Origin: Antarctobacter heliothermus
Lineage (GTDB): Bacteria > Pseudomonadota > Alphaproteobacteria > Rhodobacterales > Rhodobacteraceae
Assembly: GCF_900188425.1 (NCBI RefSeq)
Contig: NZ_FZON01000004.1
Coordinates: forward strand, 62,001-126,000
Length of the DNA stretch: 64,000 nt
Reading direction: 5' to 3'
Part shown: piece by piece, positions 34,281 to 43,814 of the stretch
Position numbering within the stretch: position 1 is the stretch's first letter
Layout of the letters: each line of letters opens with the position of its first letter
Notes under the pieces: generated by a model
What the model saw: only the letters and a program-made list of their open reading frames with translations
The model's database searches: none
What the model was told of the DNA's origin: nothing
Translations under genes and position numbers: made by a program

Positions 34281-36154
34281 CCCGCGTCTTTACGCGCAAA
34301 TTGACGGATTTTTGCCAAGATCAACGTCAGTGCCGCAGGAGTCATTCCATCGATGCGCCCAGCTTGGGCGATCGACTCTGGGCGTGCACGGTTCAGCTTG
34401 ATCTTGAGCTCATTGGACAGCCCCGGAAGCGGATTGAAATCAAAACCCTTCGGGATCCGAACGGCCTCATCCTTTTTCAGGACTTCAACATCCCGCGCCT
34501 GACGATCAATGTAGTTGGCATAGAGCGCTTCGCGTTCCAGTTGCAAAGCCGTCGAGTCATCAATCTCTGCCAAAGCCGGATCAAGTTGAACAACCGTGGC
34601 AAAGGACACGTCCTTGAAAGACAAAAGCTGAAACGCTGTACGGCGCGTCCCGTCTAGATTCACCGCGACTCCCGCACGTTGAACTTCGGTAGGGCTAAAC
34701 TGTGTCGCTTCCAGTCGTTTGCGCCCCTTTTCCAACGCCGAGAGCTTTTTTTCAAACCGTTCCTGGCGCGTTTTCGAAACACCGCCCAAGGCGATTGCCA
34801 TGGGCGTCAGCCTCTGATCCGCGTTGTCCGCCCGAAGCGAAAGCCGAAACTCTGCCCGACTGGTAAACATGCGGTAAGGTTCACTTACCCCTCGCGTTGT
34901 CAGATCGTCTAACATCACACCGATGTAACTGTCGGTCCGGGAAAAACGGACAGGGTCCCGATCAAGTGCCGTGGACGCAGCATTCAAGCCAGCGACAAGT
35001 CCCTGCGCCGCCGCCTCTTCATACCCTGTTGTTCCATTGATTTGTCCCGCCAGAAAAAGGCCCGTCACATCACGAATTGCCAGTGTCGCGTCTAGGGCCC
35101 GTGGATCGACATAATCATATTCAATTGCGTATCCCGGCTGAAGGATCTCAACCTTTTCCAGGCCCGGAATGCTCCGGACATAGGCTTCTTGGACCTCCTC
35201 TGGAAGCGAGGTCGAGATGCCGTTTGGATAGATTGTCGAGTCGTCCAATCCCTCAGGCTCGAGGAAGACCTGGTGCGACGTCTTATCGGCAAAACGCACA
35301 ACCTTGTCTTCAATTGAGGGGCAATAGCGTGGACCTACGCCCTCGATGTGGCCGCCGTACATTGCCGATCTCTCCAAGTTCTTCCGGATAATTTCATGTG
35401 TTTTCTCAGTGGTATGCGTAATTCCACAAGACACCTGACGCGCCCGAGGTTTATGGGACAGAAAGGAAAACAGGACGGGATCCTCATCCCCAGGCTGCAT
35501 GTCCAGTCCACTCCAATCAATGGTGCGGCCATCCAGACGGGGAGGGGTGCCGGTCTTGAGTCGCCCGATTGGCAGAGACATCTCACGAATGCGATCAGCA
35601 AGCCGAACTGATGGATTGTCGCCCATCCGACCACCGGGGTGCTTTCGGTCTCCAATATGAATGACGCCGCGTAGAAATGTGCCGCTGGTCAGAACAACCG
35701 CGCGTGCTGCAATACGAGTGCCATCAGAAAGAACAACCCCATGAACACTATTTGACTCAAGAATGAAGTCGACAACTTCTCCTTCCACCACCGTTAGGTT
35801 GGGGGTTTCTGCGATCTCTGCCTGCATAGCCTTGGCATAGATTTTGCGGTCTGCCTGCGCCCGCGGTCCTTGTACGGCTGGTCCCTTGCGCCGGTTCAAA
35901 AGGCGGAACTGGATTCCTGCAGCATCGGCGATACGCCCAATGACACCATCCATGGCGTCAATCTCGCGTACCAGATGACCTTTCCCTAACCCACCGATCG
36001 CCGGATTGCAGGACATCACGCCTAGATCAGCGCGTCTCAACGTCACTAGCGCGGTCTGCGCACCCACCCGGGCCGACGCAGTCGCGGCCTCTGTCCCTGC
36101 ATGTCCGCCGCCGACAACGATGACGTCAAAGCTATGATGTTTCACGTGAAACAC
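34277..36154 (-). CDS. mnmG: tRNA uridine-5-carboxymethylaminomethyl synthesis enzyme MnmG
   Basis: The 625-residue protein opens with the FAD-binding motif [35 protein letters not shown] and [20 protein letters not shown] follow, as in GidA/MnmG. With MnmE it installs the cmnm5 group on the wobble uridine of certain tRNAs. The GTG at 36154 has poor spacing to GAGGA. A GTG at 36145, which is the central GTG of the parS palindrome, has the same GAGGA at nine bases and is the better ribosomal start. The reading MFHVKH is the translation of parS. mnmE is four bases upstream. Confidence 0.96.
   Translation of the reverse strand: MFHVKHHSFDVIVVGGGHAGTEAATASARVGAQTALVTLRRADLGVMSCNPAIGGLGKGHLVREIDAMDGVIGRIADAAGIQFRLLNRRKGPAVQGPRAQADRKIYAKAMQAEIAETPNLTVVEGEVVDFILESNSVHGVVLSDGTRIAARAVVLTSGTFLRGVIHIGDRKHPGGRMGDNPSVRLADRIREMSLPIGRLKTGTPPRLDGRTIDWSGLDMQPGDEDPVLFSFLSHKPRARQVSCGITHTTEKTHEIIRKNLERSAMYGGHIEGVGPRYCPSIEDKVVRFADKTSHQVFLEPEGLDDSTIYPNGISTSLPEEVQEAYVRSIPGLEKVEILQPGYAIEYDYVDPRALDATLAIRDVTGLFLAGQINGTTGYEEAAAQGLVAGLNAASTALDRDPVRFSRTDSYIGVMLDDLTTRGVSEPYRMFTSRAEFRLSLRADNADQRLTPMAIALGGVSKTRQERFEKKLSALEKGRKRLEATQFSPTEVQRAGVAVNLDGTRRTAFQLLSFKDVSFATVVQLDPALAEIDDSTALQLEREALYANYIDRQARDVEVLKKDEAVRIPKGFDFNPLPGLSNELKIKLNRARPESIAQAGRIDGMTPAALTLILAKIRQFARKDAG
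36138..36153. other. parS centromere site at the mnmG start
   Basis: TGTTTCACGTGAAACA is a second perfect parS palindrome, overlapping the mnmG start codon region and separating mnmE from mnmG. It is 1.9 kb from the first copy and about 2.6 kb from the rho-maf gap. Confidence 0.93.
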
Positions 36155-36157
36155 TCC

Positions 36158-37435
36158 TCACTTCCCAATGCAAAAACTCGAGAAGATTTGATCCAGTACA
36201 TGTTCGACATCCACATACCCTATCAGGCGTTCAAGCGCACGAAGGGCAATACGGATTTCCTCACTGGCAAGATCATACACATCAGTTCCGTCATCCAGAA
36301 ACACCCTCGCTTGTTCAAGATGAGCCAAGCCATCAGTCAAAGCAATCCTGTGACGCTCCCGGGAAACAAGGCCAGCACCTCGAACGATACCAGACAAACG
36401 CGATGCGATCATGTCCAGCAATTCCGGGACACCCAGGCCTGTCAGTCCGGATACACCTACTCCCGCTACATCCCCTTTCGCGGTCACCACGATGTCACCG
36501 GAAACCTCGTCCAGAAGAGGGGATTCACCAACCGGGACCAGATGAACACGCAAATCTGCCGATGCCGCGCGTTCTCGCGCCCGCTCTACACCAATTCGTT
36601 CAACCTGATCCTCACTATCGCGCAGACCTGCGGTATCCAGCAAAGTTACAGCCAATCCATTGACTTCCATCCGAACTTCAATCACGTCGCGCGTCGTTCC
36701 CGCGACATCCGAAGTGATCGCAGCCTCTCGGCCGGCGAGATAATTCAATAGGGTTGATTTGCCGGCGTTAGGAGGTCCGACAATTGCAACTTCAAGACCA
36801 AGTCGCAGCCGTTCCGCCGAACTCATGCCACGCAATTCCGCCGCAACCTCAGCGCATACTGCGTCAAGCAGCTCTCGCACGTCGGCTGATACATCAACGG
36901 GCACGTCTTCATCCGCAAAATCTATGGTTGCTTCCAAAAGGGATACAGCCCGCAGGACCTGATCGCGCCATCCGCCAACACGTTGCCCCAGCGCCCCAGA
37001 CAAAAGCCGCAGCGCTTGGTGCCGCTGTTGTTCTGTCTCGGCCTCGATAAGATCCGCCAAAGCCTCAACCTGGCTCAGGTCCAGCCGTTCATTGTCCAGT
37101 GCCCGCCGGGTAAATTCACCTGGCTCTGCGCTTCGCAACCCTTCCATTTCACCCAAGATTCGCAGCAAAGCCTGAACCACCGCCACACTACCGTGGACCT
37201 GAAATTCCGCCACCGGTTCCCCTGTGAAACTGGCACCCTCCGCGAAAACCAACACCAATGCTTCGTCGAGAAAATCACCGTCCGGCGCTACCAAGCGGCG
37301 AACAGACGCTACGCGAGGCTCCGGAATAGAGCCGGCCAGACACTCCACCGCGCGCCACGCGTCGGGCCCGGACACGCGAACCACGGACACCCCCGCCTTT
37401 CCGGCGGCACTCGTCAGAGCAAAGATGGTCTCCAT
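36158..37435 (-). CDS. mnmE: tRNA modification GTPase MnmE
   Basis: The 425-residue protein has the N-terminal tetrahydrofolate-binding domain with GEFTRRALDN (106-115). The helical domain is interrupted by a Ras-like G domain: P-loop GPPNAGKST at 220-228 and DTAG at 267-270. The C-terminal CIGK carries the functional cysteine. The G4 position reads AKGD (319-322) rather than NKxD, an altered guanine-specificity motif. It works with MnmG on tRNA wobble uridines. It lies 7 bases after rho on the same strand. Confidence 0.95.
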   Translation of the reverse strand: METIFALTSAAGKAGVSVVRVSGPDAWRAVECLAGSIPEPRVASVRRLVAPDGDFLDEALVLVFAEGASFTGEPVAEFQVHGSVAVVQALLRILGEMEGLRSAEPGEFTRRALDNERLDLSQVEALADLIEAETEQQRHQALRLLSGALGQRVGGWRDQVLRAVSLLEATIDFADEDVPVDVSADVRELLDAVCAEVAAELRGMSSAERLRLGLEVAIVGPPNAGKSTLLNYLAGREAAITSDVAGTTRDVIEVRMEVNGLAVTLLDTAGLRDSEDQVERIGVERARERAASADLRVHLVPVGESPLLDEVSGDIVVTAKGDVAGVGVSGLTGLGVPELLDMIASRLSGIVRGAGLVSRERHRIALTDGLAHLEQARVFLDDGTDVYDLASEEIRIALRALERLIGYVDVEHVLDQIFSSFCIGK

Positions 37436-37442
37436 GGCGCGA

Positions 37443-38714
37443 TCAGCTGTTCATCGAATCAAAGAATTCGGTATTCGTCTTCGTTTGCTTCAGTTTGGAG
37501 ATCAGGAACTCGACCGCATCCGTTGTGCCCATCGGGTTCAGAATCCGCCGCAGCACAAACGTCTTCTGAAGATCGATTTTATCCACCAAAAGCTCCTCTT
37601 TCCGGGTACCGGACTTGAGAATATCCAGCGCCGGAAAGACCCGTTTGTCGGCAACCTTGCGATCAAGAACGATCTCGCTGTTGCCCGTGCCTTTGAATTC
37701 TTCAAAAATCACTTCATCCATCCGCGATCCAGTATCGATCAACGCCGTCGCAATGATTGTGAGCGATCCACCTTCTTCGATATTCCGCGCCGCACCAAAG
37801 AACCGCTTCGGTCTCTGCAAGGCGTTTGCATCGACACCGCCTGTCAAAACCTTACCCGACGATGGCACCACCGTGTTGAACGCTCTACCAAGTCTAGTGA
37901 TAGAGTCGAGGAGGATTACAACATCTCGTTTGTGTTCAACCAGACGCTTGGCCTTTTCAATCACCATTTCAGACACAGCGACGTGCCGTGTGGCAGGTTC
38001 ATCAAAGGTTGAGGAAATCACCTCACCTTTAACAGACCGCTGCATGTCGGTTACTTCTTCCGGTCTTTCGTCGATCAACAGAACGATCAGATAGCACTCT
38101 GGATGGTTCTTCTCGATCGAGTTGGCAATATTCTGTAGCAGCACTGTCTTACCTGTCCGCGGCGGCGCCACGATCAACGACCGCTGACCTTTGCCAATCG
38201 GTGCGACAAGGTCAATAATCCGGGCAGAGCGATCACGGATCGTCGGATCCTCAATCTCCATTTTCAGTCGTTCGTCGGGATACAGCGGCGTCAGGTTGTC
38301 AAAGGCGATCTTGTGCTTGGCCTTCTCAGGTTCCTGAAAGTTGATCTCTTCCACGGAAACCAGCGCAAAGTACCGCTCTTCCCCATCCGGTGCCCGCATC
38401 TCTCCTTGGATCGAATCCCCGGTGCGCAGGGAATATTTGCGGATCATCTCGGGCGAGACATAAATATCGTCCGGACCCGGCAGATAGTTCGCTTCGGGCG
38501 ACCGCAGAAACCCAAAGCCGTCCTGAAGAACTTCCAGCACGCCGTCACCAAAAATGATCCACCCTTCATCTGCGCGTTCGCGCAGGATCTGGAACATCAT
38601 TTCGCCTTTCCGCATGGTCGAGGCGTTCTCGATTTCCAGGTCCTCCGCCATTGAAAGCAGATCTTTGGGGCTTTGTGCCTTCAGGTCGGACAGGTTAAGC
38701 TTTTCTTCGCTCAT
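37443..38714 (-). CDS. rho: Transcription termination factor Rho
   Basis: This 423-residue protein has the N-terminal RNA-binding region ([17 protein letters not shown]-like [36 protein letters not shown]). The Walker A is [11 protein letters not shown], followed by [12 protein letters not shown], the Q-loop region [18 protein letters not shown] and [13 protein letters not shown]. It is a hexameric ATP-dependent helicase that ends transcription. I chose the ATG at 38714 ([12 protein letters not shown]); the frame continues 24 codons upstream without family similarity. It is the first gene left of the proposed origin region. Confidence 0.97.
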   Translation of the reverse strand: MSEEKLNLSDLKAQSPKDLLSMAEDLEIENASTMRKGEMMFQILRERADEGWIIFGDGVLEVLQDGFGFLRSPEANYLPGPDDIYVSPEMIRKYSLRTGDSIQGEMRAPDGEERYFALVSVEEINFQEPEKAKHKIAFDNLTPLYPDERLKMEIEDPTIRDRSARIIDLVAPIGKGQRSLIVAPPRTGKTVLLQNIANSIEKNHPECYLIVLLIDERPEEVTDMQRSVKGEVISSTFDEPATRHVAVSEMVIEKAKRLVEHKRDVVILLDSITRLGRAFNTVVPSSGKVLTGGVDANALQRPKRFFGAARNIEEGGSLTIIATALIDTGSRMDEVIFEEFKGTGNSEIVLDRKVADKRVFPALDILKSGTRKEELLVDKIDLQKTFVLRRILNPMGTTDAVEFLISKLKQTKTNTEFFDSMNS

Positions 38715-39248
38715 GGCACATAAGGTGAGACCCAAGGGCTCACACATCCTTTTTCTAGCGGGGAAACTGCCTCCGGACGAAGGCAAGGTTGGCGTAACGC
38801 ATTCGCCGGGTGTGCGTCAATGAACTTTGCAAACGTTCACCGGGAACGACCCTATTCCTTAATAGTTAGAAAATAGAAAAGGTTTATGAAGTGTTAGTGA
38901 CACGATTTTCTGGGGATTATCCAGATGTCCCCAGATTTTCGAACAGCGCAGGACTGTCTGGAAAACTTCGGGGATCAATTTTAGGTAAATCAAGGAATTC
39001 AGTAGTTAATTGTTTGGATACAGTATGTTAGCGTCTTACTTTCTAAAGCATTCCGACTGAATAACCTTAAGCACAACCTGGGTCTCGTGCGATTTTCCCG
39101 CATGCGAAACTTGTGCTTCCTCACAGGGTGACAAACCTTGCGTCCCCAAGGATGGATGCCACATCCACCCCCATGCTTGCATGTGCCTCGCTTTTTCCGC
39201 AGAAACATCCGCAAGCAAGCACACCGACCTGTCCCCGGTTTTATCCCC
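38715..39248. other. Candidate chromosome replication origin (rho-maf intergenic region)
   Basis: This 534-bp gap separates leftward rho from rightward maf. It has AT-rich stretches near 38850-38900 and 38975-39070, unlike the surrounding GC-rich genes. It also has an 8-bp inverted repeat around a near DnaA box (38909-38935) and TCCCCA/TGGGGA elements at 38911, 38928, 39143 and 39244. These resemble the weak DnaA W-boxes known from Caulobacter. An IHF-like AATCAAGGAATTC lies at 38987-38999. Gene order and flanking parS sites fit the alphaproteobacterial origin. No perfect DnaA box was found, so this is an inference. It also carries the divergent rho and maf promoters. Confidence 0.6.
38909..38935. 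repeat. Inverted repeat enclosing a near-consensus DnaA box
   Basis: TCTGGGGA (38909-38916) and TCCCCAGA (38928-38935) are exact inverted copies. Between them is TTATCCAGA (38917-38925), one mismatch from TTATCCACA. The arrangement looks like a protein-binding array in the proposed origin. Confidence 0.55.
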
Positions 39249-39848
39249 ATGTCTTTTGATCTTCTTCTCGCTTCCAGTTCCCGGATCCGTGCCGACATGC
39301 TGCGTGCAGCCGGTCTTGTGATCCAGATCGAATCATCCAAAGTTGACGAGGACAGCCTCAAGGCTGCTTTGTTGGCCGAAGCGGCCAGCCTGCGTGACGT
39401 GGCCGACACATTGGCAGAGGCCAAGGCGCGCAAACTGGGCCAACGGTATCCGGGCGAAATGGTGCTTGGCTGCGATCAGGTCCTTGAGCACGCCGGTGGC
39501 CTCCTGTCTAAACCGGAAACCCGTGATGCGGCTCGCGAACAGTTGTTGCGTTTGCGCGGCCAGACCCACAGACTCCTGTCTGCGGCAGTTCTCTATCATG
39601 AGGCACAGCCGATCTGGCGGCATGTCGGAACCGCACGCCTGACGATGCGGGACTTTTCGGACAGCTATCTGGAGGCCTACCTTAACCGCAACTGGCCCGA
39701 TCTCGACACGTCCGTCGGCGGCTACAAACTCGAAGCCGAAGGCGTCCGACTCTTTGCCCGGATCGAGGGCAATCATTTTACCATTCTGGGTTTGCCGCTC
39801 GTTGAACTGTTGACCTACCTTTCGAACAGAGGAACCATTCCGGCATGA
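39249..39848 (+). CDS. maf: Maf-family nucleotide pyrophosphatase
   Basis: The 199-residue protein has the Maf N-terminal motif LLLASSSRIRADML, the catalytic acidic segment LGCDQVLEHAGGLLSKP and SVGGYKLEAEGVRLF. Maf proteins hydrolyse nucleoside triphosphates, including modified bases; exact specificity is not clear. I start at the ATG 39249 because MSFDLLLASSS fits the family, although the frame extends 37 codons further into the origin region. aroE overlaps its end by four bases. Confidence 0.92.
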   Translation: MSFDLLLASSSRIRADMLRAAGLVIQIESSKVDEDSLKAALLAEAASLRDVADTLAEAKARKLGQRYPGEMVLGCDQVLEHAGGLLSKPETRDAAREQLLRLRGQTHRLLSAAVLYHEAQPIWRHVGTARLTMRDFSDSYLEAYLNRNWPDLDTSVGGYKLEAEGVRLFARIEGNHFTILGLPLVELLTYLSNRGTIPA

Positions 39849-40678
39849 GCCTCGCGCGTATACCACTTGCCGCTGTCATTGGATCTCCGGTGGCGCATTC
39901 CCGATCCCCGCGTCTCTTTGCCCACTGGCTGACGAGGCATGGTTTGCCCGGGCATTACATCCCGATGGACATCCCGGAAGTAAAGCTGGCAGAAACCATC
40001 CGCTTGCTGCCCTCCCTCGGCTTTGTGGGTCTCAACGTCACCGTGCCCTACAAGGAAAAGGTGATGGAGATCGCGGATCTTGTGTCTGACCGGGCCACGC
40101 TGATCGGAGCTGCCAACACGCTGATTTTTCGCGACGACGGGCGCATACATGCAGACAACACTGATGGCTACGGCTTTATGGAAAACCTGCATCAGAACGC
40201 ACCGGACTGGAACCCCGCGGCGGGTCCGGCCACGGTCTTCGGGGCAGGGGGCGCGGCCCGGGCGGTCATTGCCTCATTGCTCGATGTTGGTGTTCCCCAA
40301 ATCAGACTGACGAACCGCACACGTCAAAGGGCCGAAAACCTGCGAGAGACGTTTGGTCACCGGGTTGAGGTCTACGATTGGGTACAGGCCGGAAATATCA
40401 TCGAGGATTGCGCTACGGTGGTGAACACAACCGCTTTGGGCATGGCCGGAAAGCCGCCACTGCGGGTGCCTCTGGATGCATTGGAACCTGGTATGCTGGT
40501 CACCGATCTGGTGTACACGCCGCTCGAAACCCGGCTTCTTCAAGAGGGTAGGGCACAGGGATGCACCGTGGTTGATGGCCTTGGAATGCTCTTGCACCAG
40601 GCCGTCCCGGGGTTTGAGCGCTGGTTCGGTGAGCGGCCAGAAGTAGACGAGGCTACACGTCTGGCCGTCCTGGAATGA
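39845..40678 (+). CDS. aroE: Shikimate dehydrogenase
   Basis: The 277-residue protein has the shikimate-binding N-terminus (GSPVAHSRSPRLFAHWL), the catalytic Lys in NVTVPYKEKVM and the NADP-binding GAGGAARAV. DLVYTPLET and DGLGMLLHQAVPGFERW follow near the C-terminus. It reduces 3-dehydroshikimate in aromatic amino-acid synthesis. Four-base overlaps with maf before it and coaE after it indicate one translationally coupled operon. Confidence 0.95.
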   Translation: MSLARIPLAAVIGSPVAHSRSPRLFAHWLTRHGLPGHYIPMDIPEVKLAETIRLLPSLGFVGLNVTVPYKEKVMEIADLVSDRATLIGAANTLIFRDDGRIHADNTDGYGFMENLHQNAPDWNPAAGPATVFGAGGAARAVIASLLDVGVPQIRLTNRTRQRAENLRETFGHRVEVYDWVQAGNIIEDCATVVNTTALGMAGKPPLRVPLDALEPGMLVTDLVYTPLETRLLQEGRAQGCTVVDGLGMLLHQAVPGFERWFGERPEVDEATRLAVLE

Positions 40679-41268
40679 GATTCAAGCTTGGCCTGACCGG
40701 TTCTATCGGTATGGGCAAATCGACCACCGCCAAGATGTTTTCCGACGCAGGATGTGTCGTATGGGATGCCGATGCCGCCGTTCACCGACTGTACAGCACG
40801 GGTGGGGCGGCTGTCGCACCTTTGGGTGTGTTATTCCCTAATGCAATCAAGAACGGCGCTGTATCGCGCGCGGAACTGCGCGAAACCATTGCAGCCCACA
40901 GGTCCGCGCTGTCCCAAATCGAAGCGGTCGTTCACCCGCTGGTGCAACAGGATCGCGAGACCTTTATCGAAAATCATCCTGATGCCATCGGCGTTTTCGA
41001 CATTCCCTTGTTGTTCGAAACCGGCGGTGACGCGGCGATGGATGCAACAGTCTGCGTCAGTGTTCCACATGAAACACAATCAGCGCGTGTTCTGGCCCGT
41101 GGTAGTATGACCGCCGAAGATCTGCACCATATCCTGGCGCGCCAGATGCCGAACGAAGAAAAATGCGCCCGCGCCACCTATGTGATAGAGACCGACACCT
41201 TGGAACACGCCCGCGAGCAGGTGCAAGACGTGCTCAAGGACATCGAACAAAGGGGAAAACATGCGTGA
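40675..41268 (+). CDS. coaE: Dephospho-CoA kinase
   Basis: The 197-residue protein has the P-loop [11 protein letters not shown] near residues 8-18, [12 protein letters not shown] and [12 protein letters not shown]. It performs the last step of coenzyme A synthesis, phosphorylating dephospho-CoA. It overlaps both aroE (four bases) and dnaQ (eight bases). A parS-like sequence with two mismatches lies inside it at 41061-41076. Confidence 0.95.
   Translation: MRFKLGLTGSIGMGKSTTAKMFSDAGCVVWDADAAVHRLYSTGGAAVAPLGVLFPNAIKNGAVSRAELRETIAAHRSALSQIEAVVHPLVQQDRETFIENHPDAIGVFDIPLLFETGGDAAMDATVCVSVPHETQSARVLARGSMTAEDLHHILARQMPNEEKCARATYVIETDTLEHAREQVQDVLKDIEQRGKHA
41061..41076. repeat. Degenerate parS-like palindrome inside coaE
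   Basis: TGTTCCACATGAAACA differs from the parS consensus at two positions (T to C and G to A). It lies on the far side of the proposed origin from the two perfect sites. Binding by ParB is unproven. Confidence 0.35.
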
Positions 41269-41989
41269 AATCGTCCTCGACACGGAAACCACCGGGTTCG
41301 ATCCCGAACAGGGCGATCGCATTGTCGAGATCGGTGCGCTCGAACTGTTTAACCATGTTCCGACCGGCCGAACCTATCACCAGTACATCAACCCGGAACG
41401 CGGTATGCCGGATGAGGCATTTGGCGTGCACGGCATCGGTCCCGACTTGCTCAGTCCTGCCCGTCCTGCAAATCCGGGCGAAGTCACGCTGAAGGACAAG
41501 CCGGTATTCTCCAAGGTCGTAAACGCCTTTCTGGAGTTTATCGGTGACTCTCGGCTGGTCATCCACAACGCGGCCTTTGACGTGAAATTCCTGAATGCCG
41601 AATTGCGTTGGACCAACCGCCCGCTGCTGCCCAAAGGTTGCGCCATCGATACCTTGGACATCGCTCGCCGCAGATTTCCCGGCTCACCCGCCTCGCTTGA
41701 CGCACTGTGCCGCCGGTTCAGCATCGACAATACCGCGCGAACGCTACACGGCGCGCTGTTGGACAGTGAAATTCTCGCAGAGGTCTATCTGGAACTGATC
41801 GGTGGCAAGCAACCGGATTTCGGCCTGTCCACTTCCGACGGGAATTCCGGGCAAGACAGATCCGATCCACTCTGGCGTCCCCGTCCACGCACCAAAGAGC
41901 TTCCGTCTCGCCTGTCAGAAAACGAAAAGGCGGCTCACGCCGCCTTTGTCGAAAACCTTGGTGAAGCAGCGCTCTGGATCAAGACCTGA
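41261..41989 (+). CDS. dnaQ: DNA polymerase III epsilon subunit (proofreading exonuclease)
   Basis: The 242-residue protein has the three exonuclease motifs: DTETTG near residue 7 (Exo I), [13 protein letters not shown] (Exo II) and [15 protein letters not shown] with the catalytic His and Asp (Exo IIIepsilon). It provides 3'-5' proofreading in the replicative polymerase. It is the last gene of the rightward maf-aroE-coaE-dnaQ operon and is convergent with secB. Confidence 0.95.
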   Translation: MREIVLDTETTGFDPEQGDRIVEIGALELFNHVPTGRTYHQYINPERGMPDEAFGVHGIGPDLLSPARPANPGEVTLKDKPVFSKVVNAFLEFIGDSRLVIHNAAFDVKFLNAELRWTNRPLLPKGCAIDTLDIARRRFPGSPASLDALCRRFSIDNTARTLHGALLDSEILAEVYLELIGGKQPDFGLSTSDGNSGQDRSDPLWRPRPRTKELPSRLSENEKAAHAAFVENLGEAALWIKT

Positions 41990-42002
41990 GCGCGGCCAAA
42001 AC

Positions 42003-42491
42003 TTAGGCCTGGGCGGTGCCTTCCGGCGTTGCCTGACGGCGGGCAATCTCGTTGCGGTAAAGCGCAAGGAAATCGATCGTTTCTAGATTCAGCGGTGGGA
42101 AACCACCGTCGCGTGAGACGTCCGAAACGATGCGACGCACAAACGGGAACAGCATCCGTGGGCATTCAATCAGCAGGAAGGGATGCATCTGCTCTTCGGG
42201 CACGTTCTCGATCGAAAAGACGCCGGCATAGTCCAGCTCCATCAGGAACAGCACGTCATTGCTGCCCTTGGCCTTCGACTCGATCTTGAGTTTCATGACC
42301 ACTTCGTACTGGTTTTCGGCGGTCCGCTTCTTGGCGTCCAGATTCACCTGAACCTGCACATCTGGCTGAACCTCTCCGGTCACACCCTTTTGGGACAGGA
42401 TGTTCTCGAAGGAAAGGTCGCGAATGAATTGGGCCAGAATGCTCATCTTGGGCGGCTGTTGCGCCTGCCCTGCACCGTTGGTCTCTGCCAT
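42003..42491 (-). CDS. secB: Protein-export chaperone SecB
   Basis: The predicted 162-residue protein has the SecB core: AQFIRDLSFENIL, VQVNLDAKKRTAENQYEVV, LELDYAGVFS-like MELDYAGVF, LLIECPRMLFPFVRRIVSDV and GFPPLNLETIDF. It keeps pre-proteins unfolded for SecA. The ATG at 42491 starts a low-complexity leader (MAETNGAGQAQQPPK) before the core. It lies 13 bases from the dnaQ stop in convergent orientation. Confidence 0.95.
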   Translation of the reverse strand: MAETNGAGQAQQPPKMSILAQFIRDLSFENILSQKGVTGEVQPDVQVQVNLDAKKRTAENQYEVVMKLKIESKAKGSNDVLFLMELDYAGVFSIENVPEEQMHPFLLIECPRMLFPFVRRIVSDVSRDGGFPPLNLETIDFLALYRNEIARRQATPEGTAQA

Positions 42492-42547
42492 GGATCGGTC
42501 TCCCGTTGAAATCTCAGCCGGAGGCATAGCAGCGCCCGGCGGTACGC

Positions 42548-43048
42548 TCAATGCCTCGTCCAGCCTGAACCGGGGTGATTGGGTGACTTGTCCTTGGGAA
42601 TCTCGGTAAATTCACCGTCGATTACGTCGCCCGGATCCCCGCGCGCTGCCGGATCGCGGTGAACCGGTCCTTGCGCTCCCGGTCCCATCTGAAACTGCGT
42701 CACATGAACGCGCTGCCGTGCCCAACGGAACACAGCCGTGCGCACCGGCGGCGCCAAAAGCGCAAATCCGACCGCATCGGTGAAAAATCCCGGAGTCAGC
42801 AACAGCACGCCAGATACCAAGATCATGGCACCATGCGCCAAAGGCTCACTGGGATCATCAAGGTCCGAAAAGCTGCGCCGCAGGTTGTTCATGGCAACCT
42901 GTCCTTGTGCCCGCACCAACCATGTACCGATAATTGCGGTCAAAACCACCACCGCCAGCGTTGGCCAAAGCCCGATCAGACCGCCAACCTGAATGAACAG
43001 GGCAATCTCGATCAGCGGAACCATGAGAAAAGCCAGGAATAGCCACAT
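42548..43048 (-). CDS. fxsA: FxsA-family membrane protein
   Basis: This 166-residue protein has the FxsA pattern: WLFLAFLMVPLIEIALFIQV, GLWPTLAVVVLTAIIGTWLVRAQG and, after a loop, HGAMILVSGVLLLTPGFFTDAVGFALL. FxsA in E. coli relieves phage T7 exclusion by the F plasmid when overproduced; its normal role is unknown. GGAGGACG before the ATG at 43048 sets the start. It is divergent from the Tim44-like gene and precedes secB. Confidence 0.88.
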   Translation of the reverse strand: MWLFLAFLMVPLIEIALFIQVGGLIGLWPTLAVVVLTAIIGTWLVRAQGQVAMNNLRRSFSDLDDPSEPLAHGAMILVSGVLLLTPGFFTDAVGFALLAPPVRTAVFRWARQRVHVTQFQMGPGAQGPVHRDPAARGDPGDVIDGEFTEIPKDKSPNHPGSGWTRH

Positions 43049-43151
43049 GGGAACGTCCTCCATATCCTGCGCGCAGGTGGACTCACCCATGCACCTCACC
43101 TACATAAGGATGCGACCGTGATCTTCAAACGCTCGCCGCAATGAGGTGCCG

Positions 43152-43814
43152 ATGAACTCCCCTATCCTCCAGCTTCTGGTTCTCGCCGGAATCGCCATTT
43201 TTCTCGTTCTGCGACTGCGGAGCGTGCTGGGCACCCGGGAGGGATTTGAAAAGCCGCCGGCACCCGCGCCGGCCGATGACCGACGTCGCGCCTCCCGCGA
43301 CTTTGAGGTGATCGAAGGTGGTCCCGACCATGACATCATCGACCACGTCGCCGAGGACAGCGACGCCGCCCGCGCGCTTGCCGCGATGAAGCGGGTCGAG
43401 CCCAGCTTTTCAGTCTCTGAATTTCTCTCTGGCGCACGGGGCGCCTATGAGATGATCCTCATGGGGTTTGAGCGCGGCGACATCGCCGGATTGCGAACCT
43501 TCCTTGCCGATGATGTCTATGACACCTTCGCCGAGGTCGTCGAACAGCGCGAACAGCAGGGCCTGACGATCGAGGCGGAATTTGTCGGTGTGCGTGAACT
43601 GACCCTTGCCGGTGCCAGTTTTGATGATGCGTCCGGTCTGGCAGAGGTCACCGTGCGCTACGTCGGAGAACTGACCTCTGTTGTGAAAAACGCCAACGGC
43701 GAGGTGATCGAAGGATCAACCAGCGCCGTCAAACGGCAAAAAGATATCTGGACCTTTGCCCGCACCATGGGTGCGGACGACCCCAACTGGCAGCTAGTCG
43801 CTACGGACGAATGA
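43152..43814 (+). CDS. Tim44-like domain protein with N-terminal membrane anchor
   Basis: The 220-residue protein has one N-terminal membrane segment (about 4-20, ILQLLVLAGIAIFLVLRL), a variable linker and a C-terminal Tim44/TIM-like domain (about 90-215). That domain includes FERGDIAGLRTFLADDVYDTF and VTVRYVGELTSVV. Homologues in alphaproteobacteria are inner-membrane proteins related to the mitochondrial import motor subunit Tim44. GAGGTGCC precedes the ATG at 43152; a GTG two codons earlier is possible. mltA starts inside its stop. Confidence 0.9.
   Translation: MNSPILQLLVLAGIAIFLVLRLRSVLGTREGFEKPPAPAPADDRRRASRDFEVIEGGPDHDIIDHVAEDSDAARALAAMKRVEPSFSVSEFLSGARGAYEMILMGFERGDIAGLRTFLADDVYDTFAEVVEQREQQGLTIEAEFVGVRELTLAGASFDDASGLAEVTVRYVGELTSVVKNANGEVIEGSTSAVKRQKDIWTFARTMGADDPNWQLVATDE

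Noticed and set aside
37579-37587. TTATCCACC as a DnaA box near the rho 3' end
   Set aside because: One mismatch and a location inside coding sequence make chance the simplest explanation.
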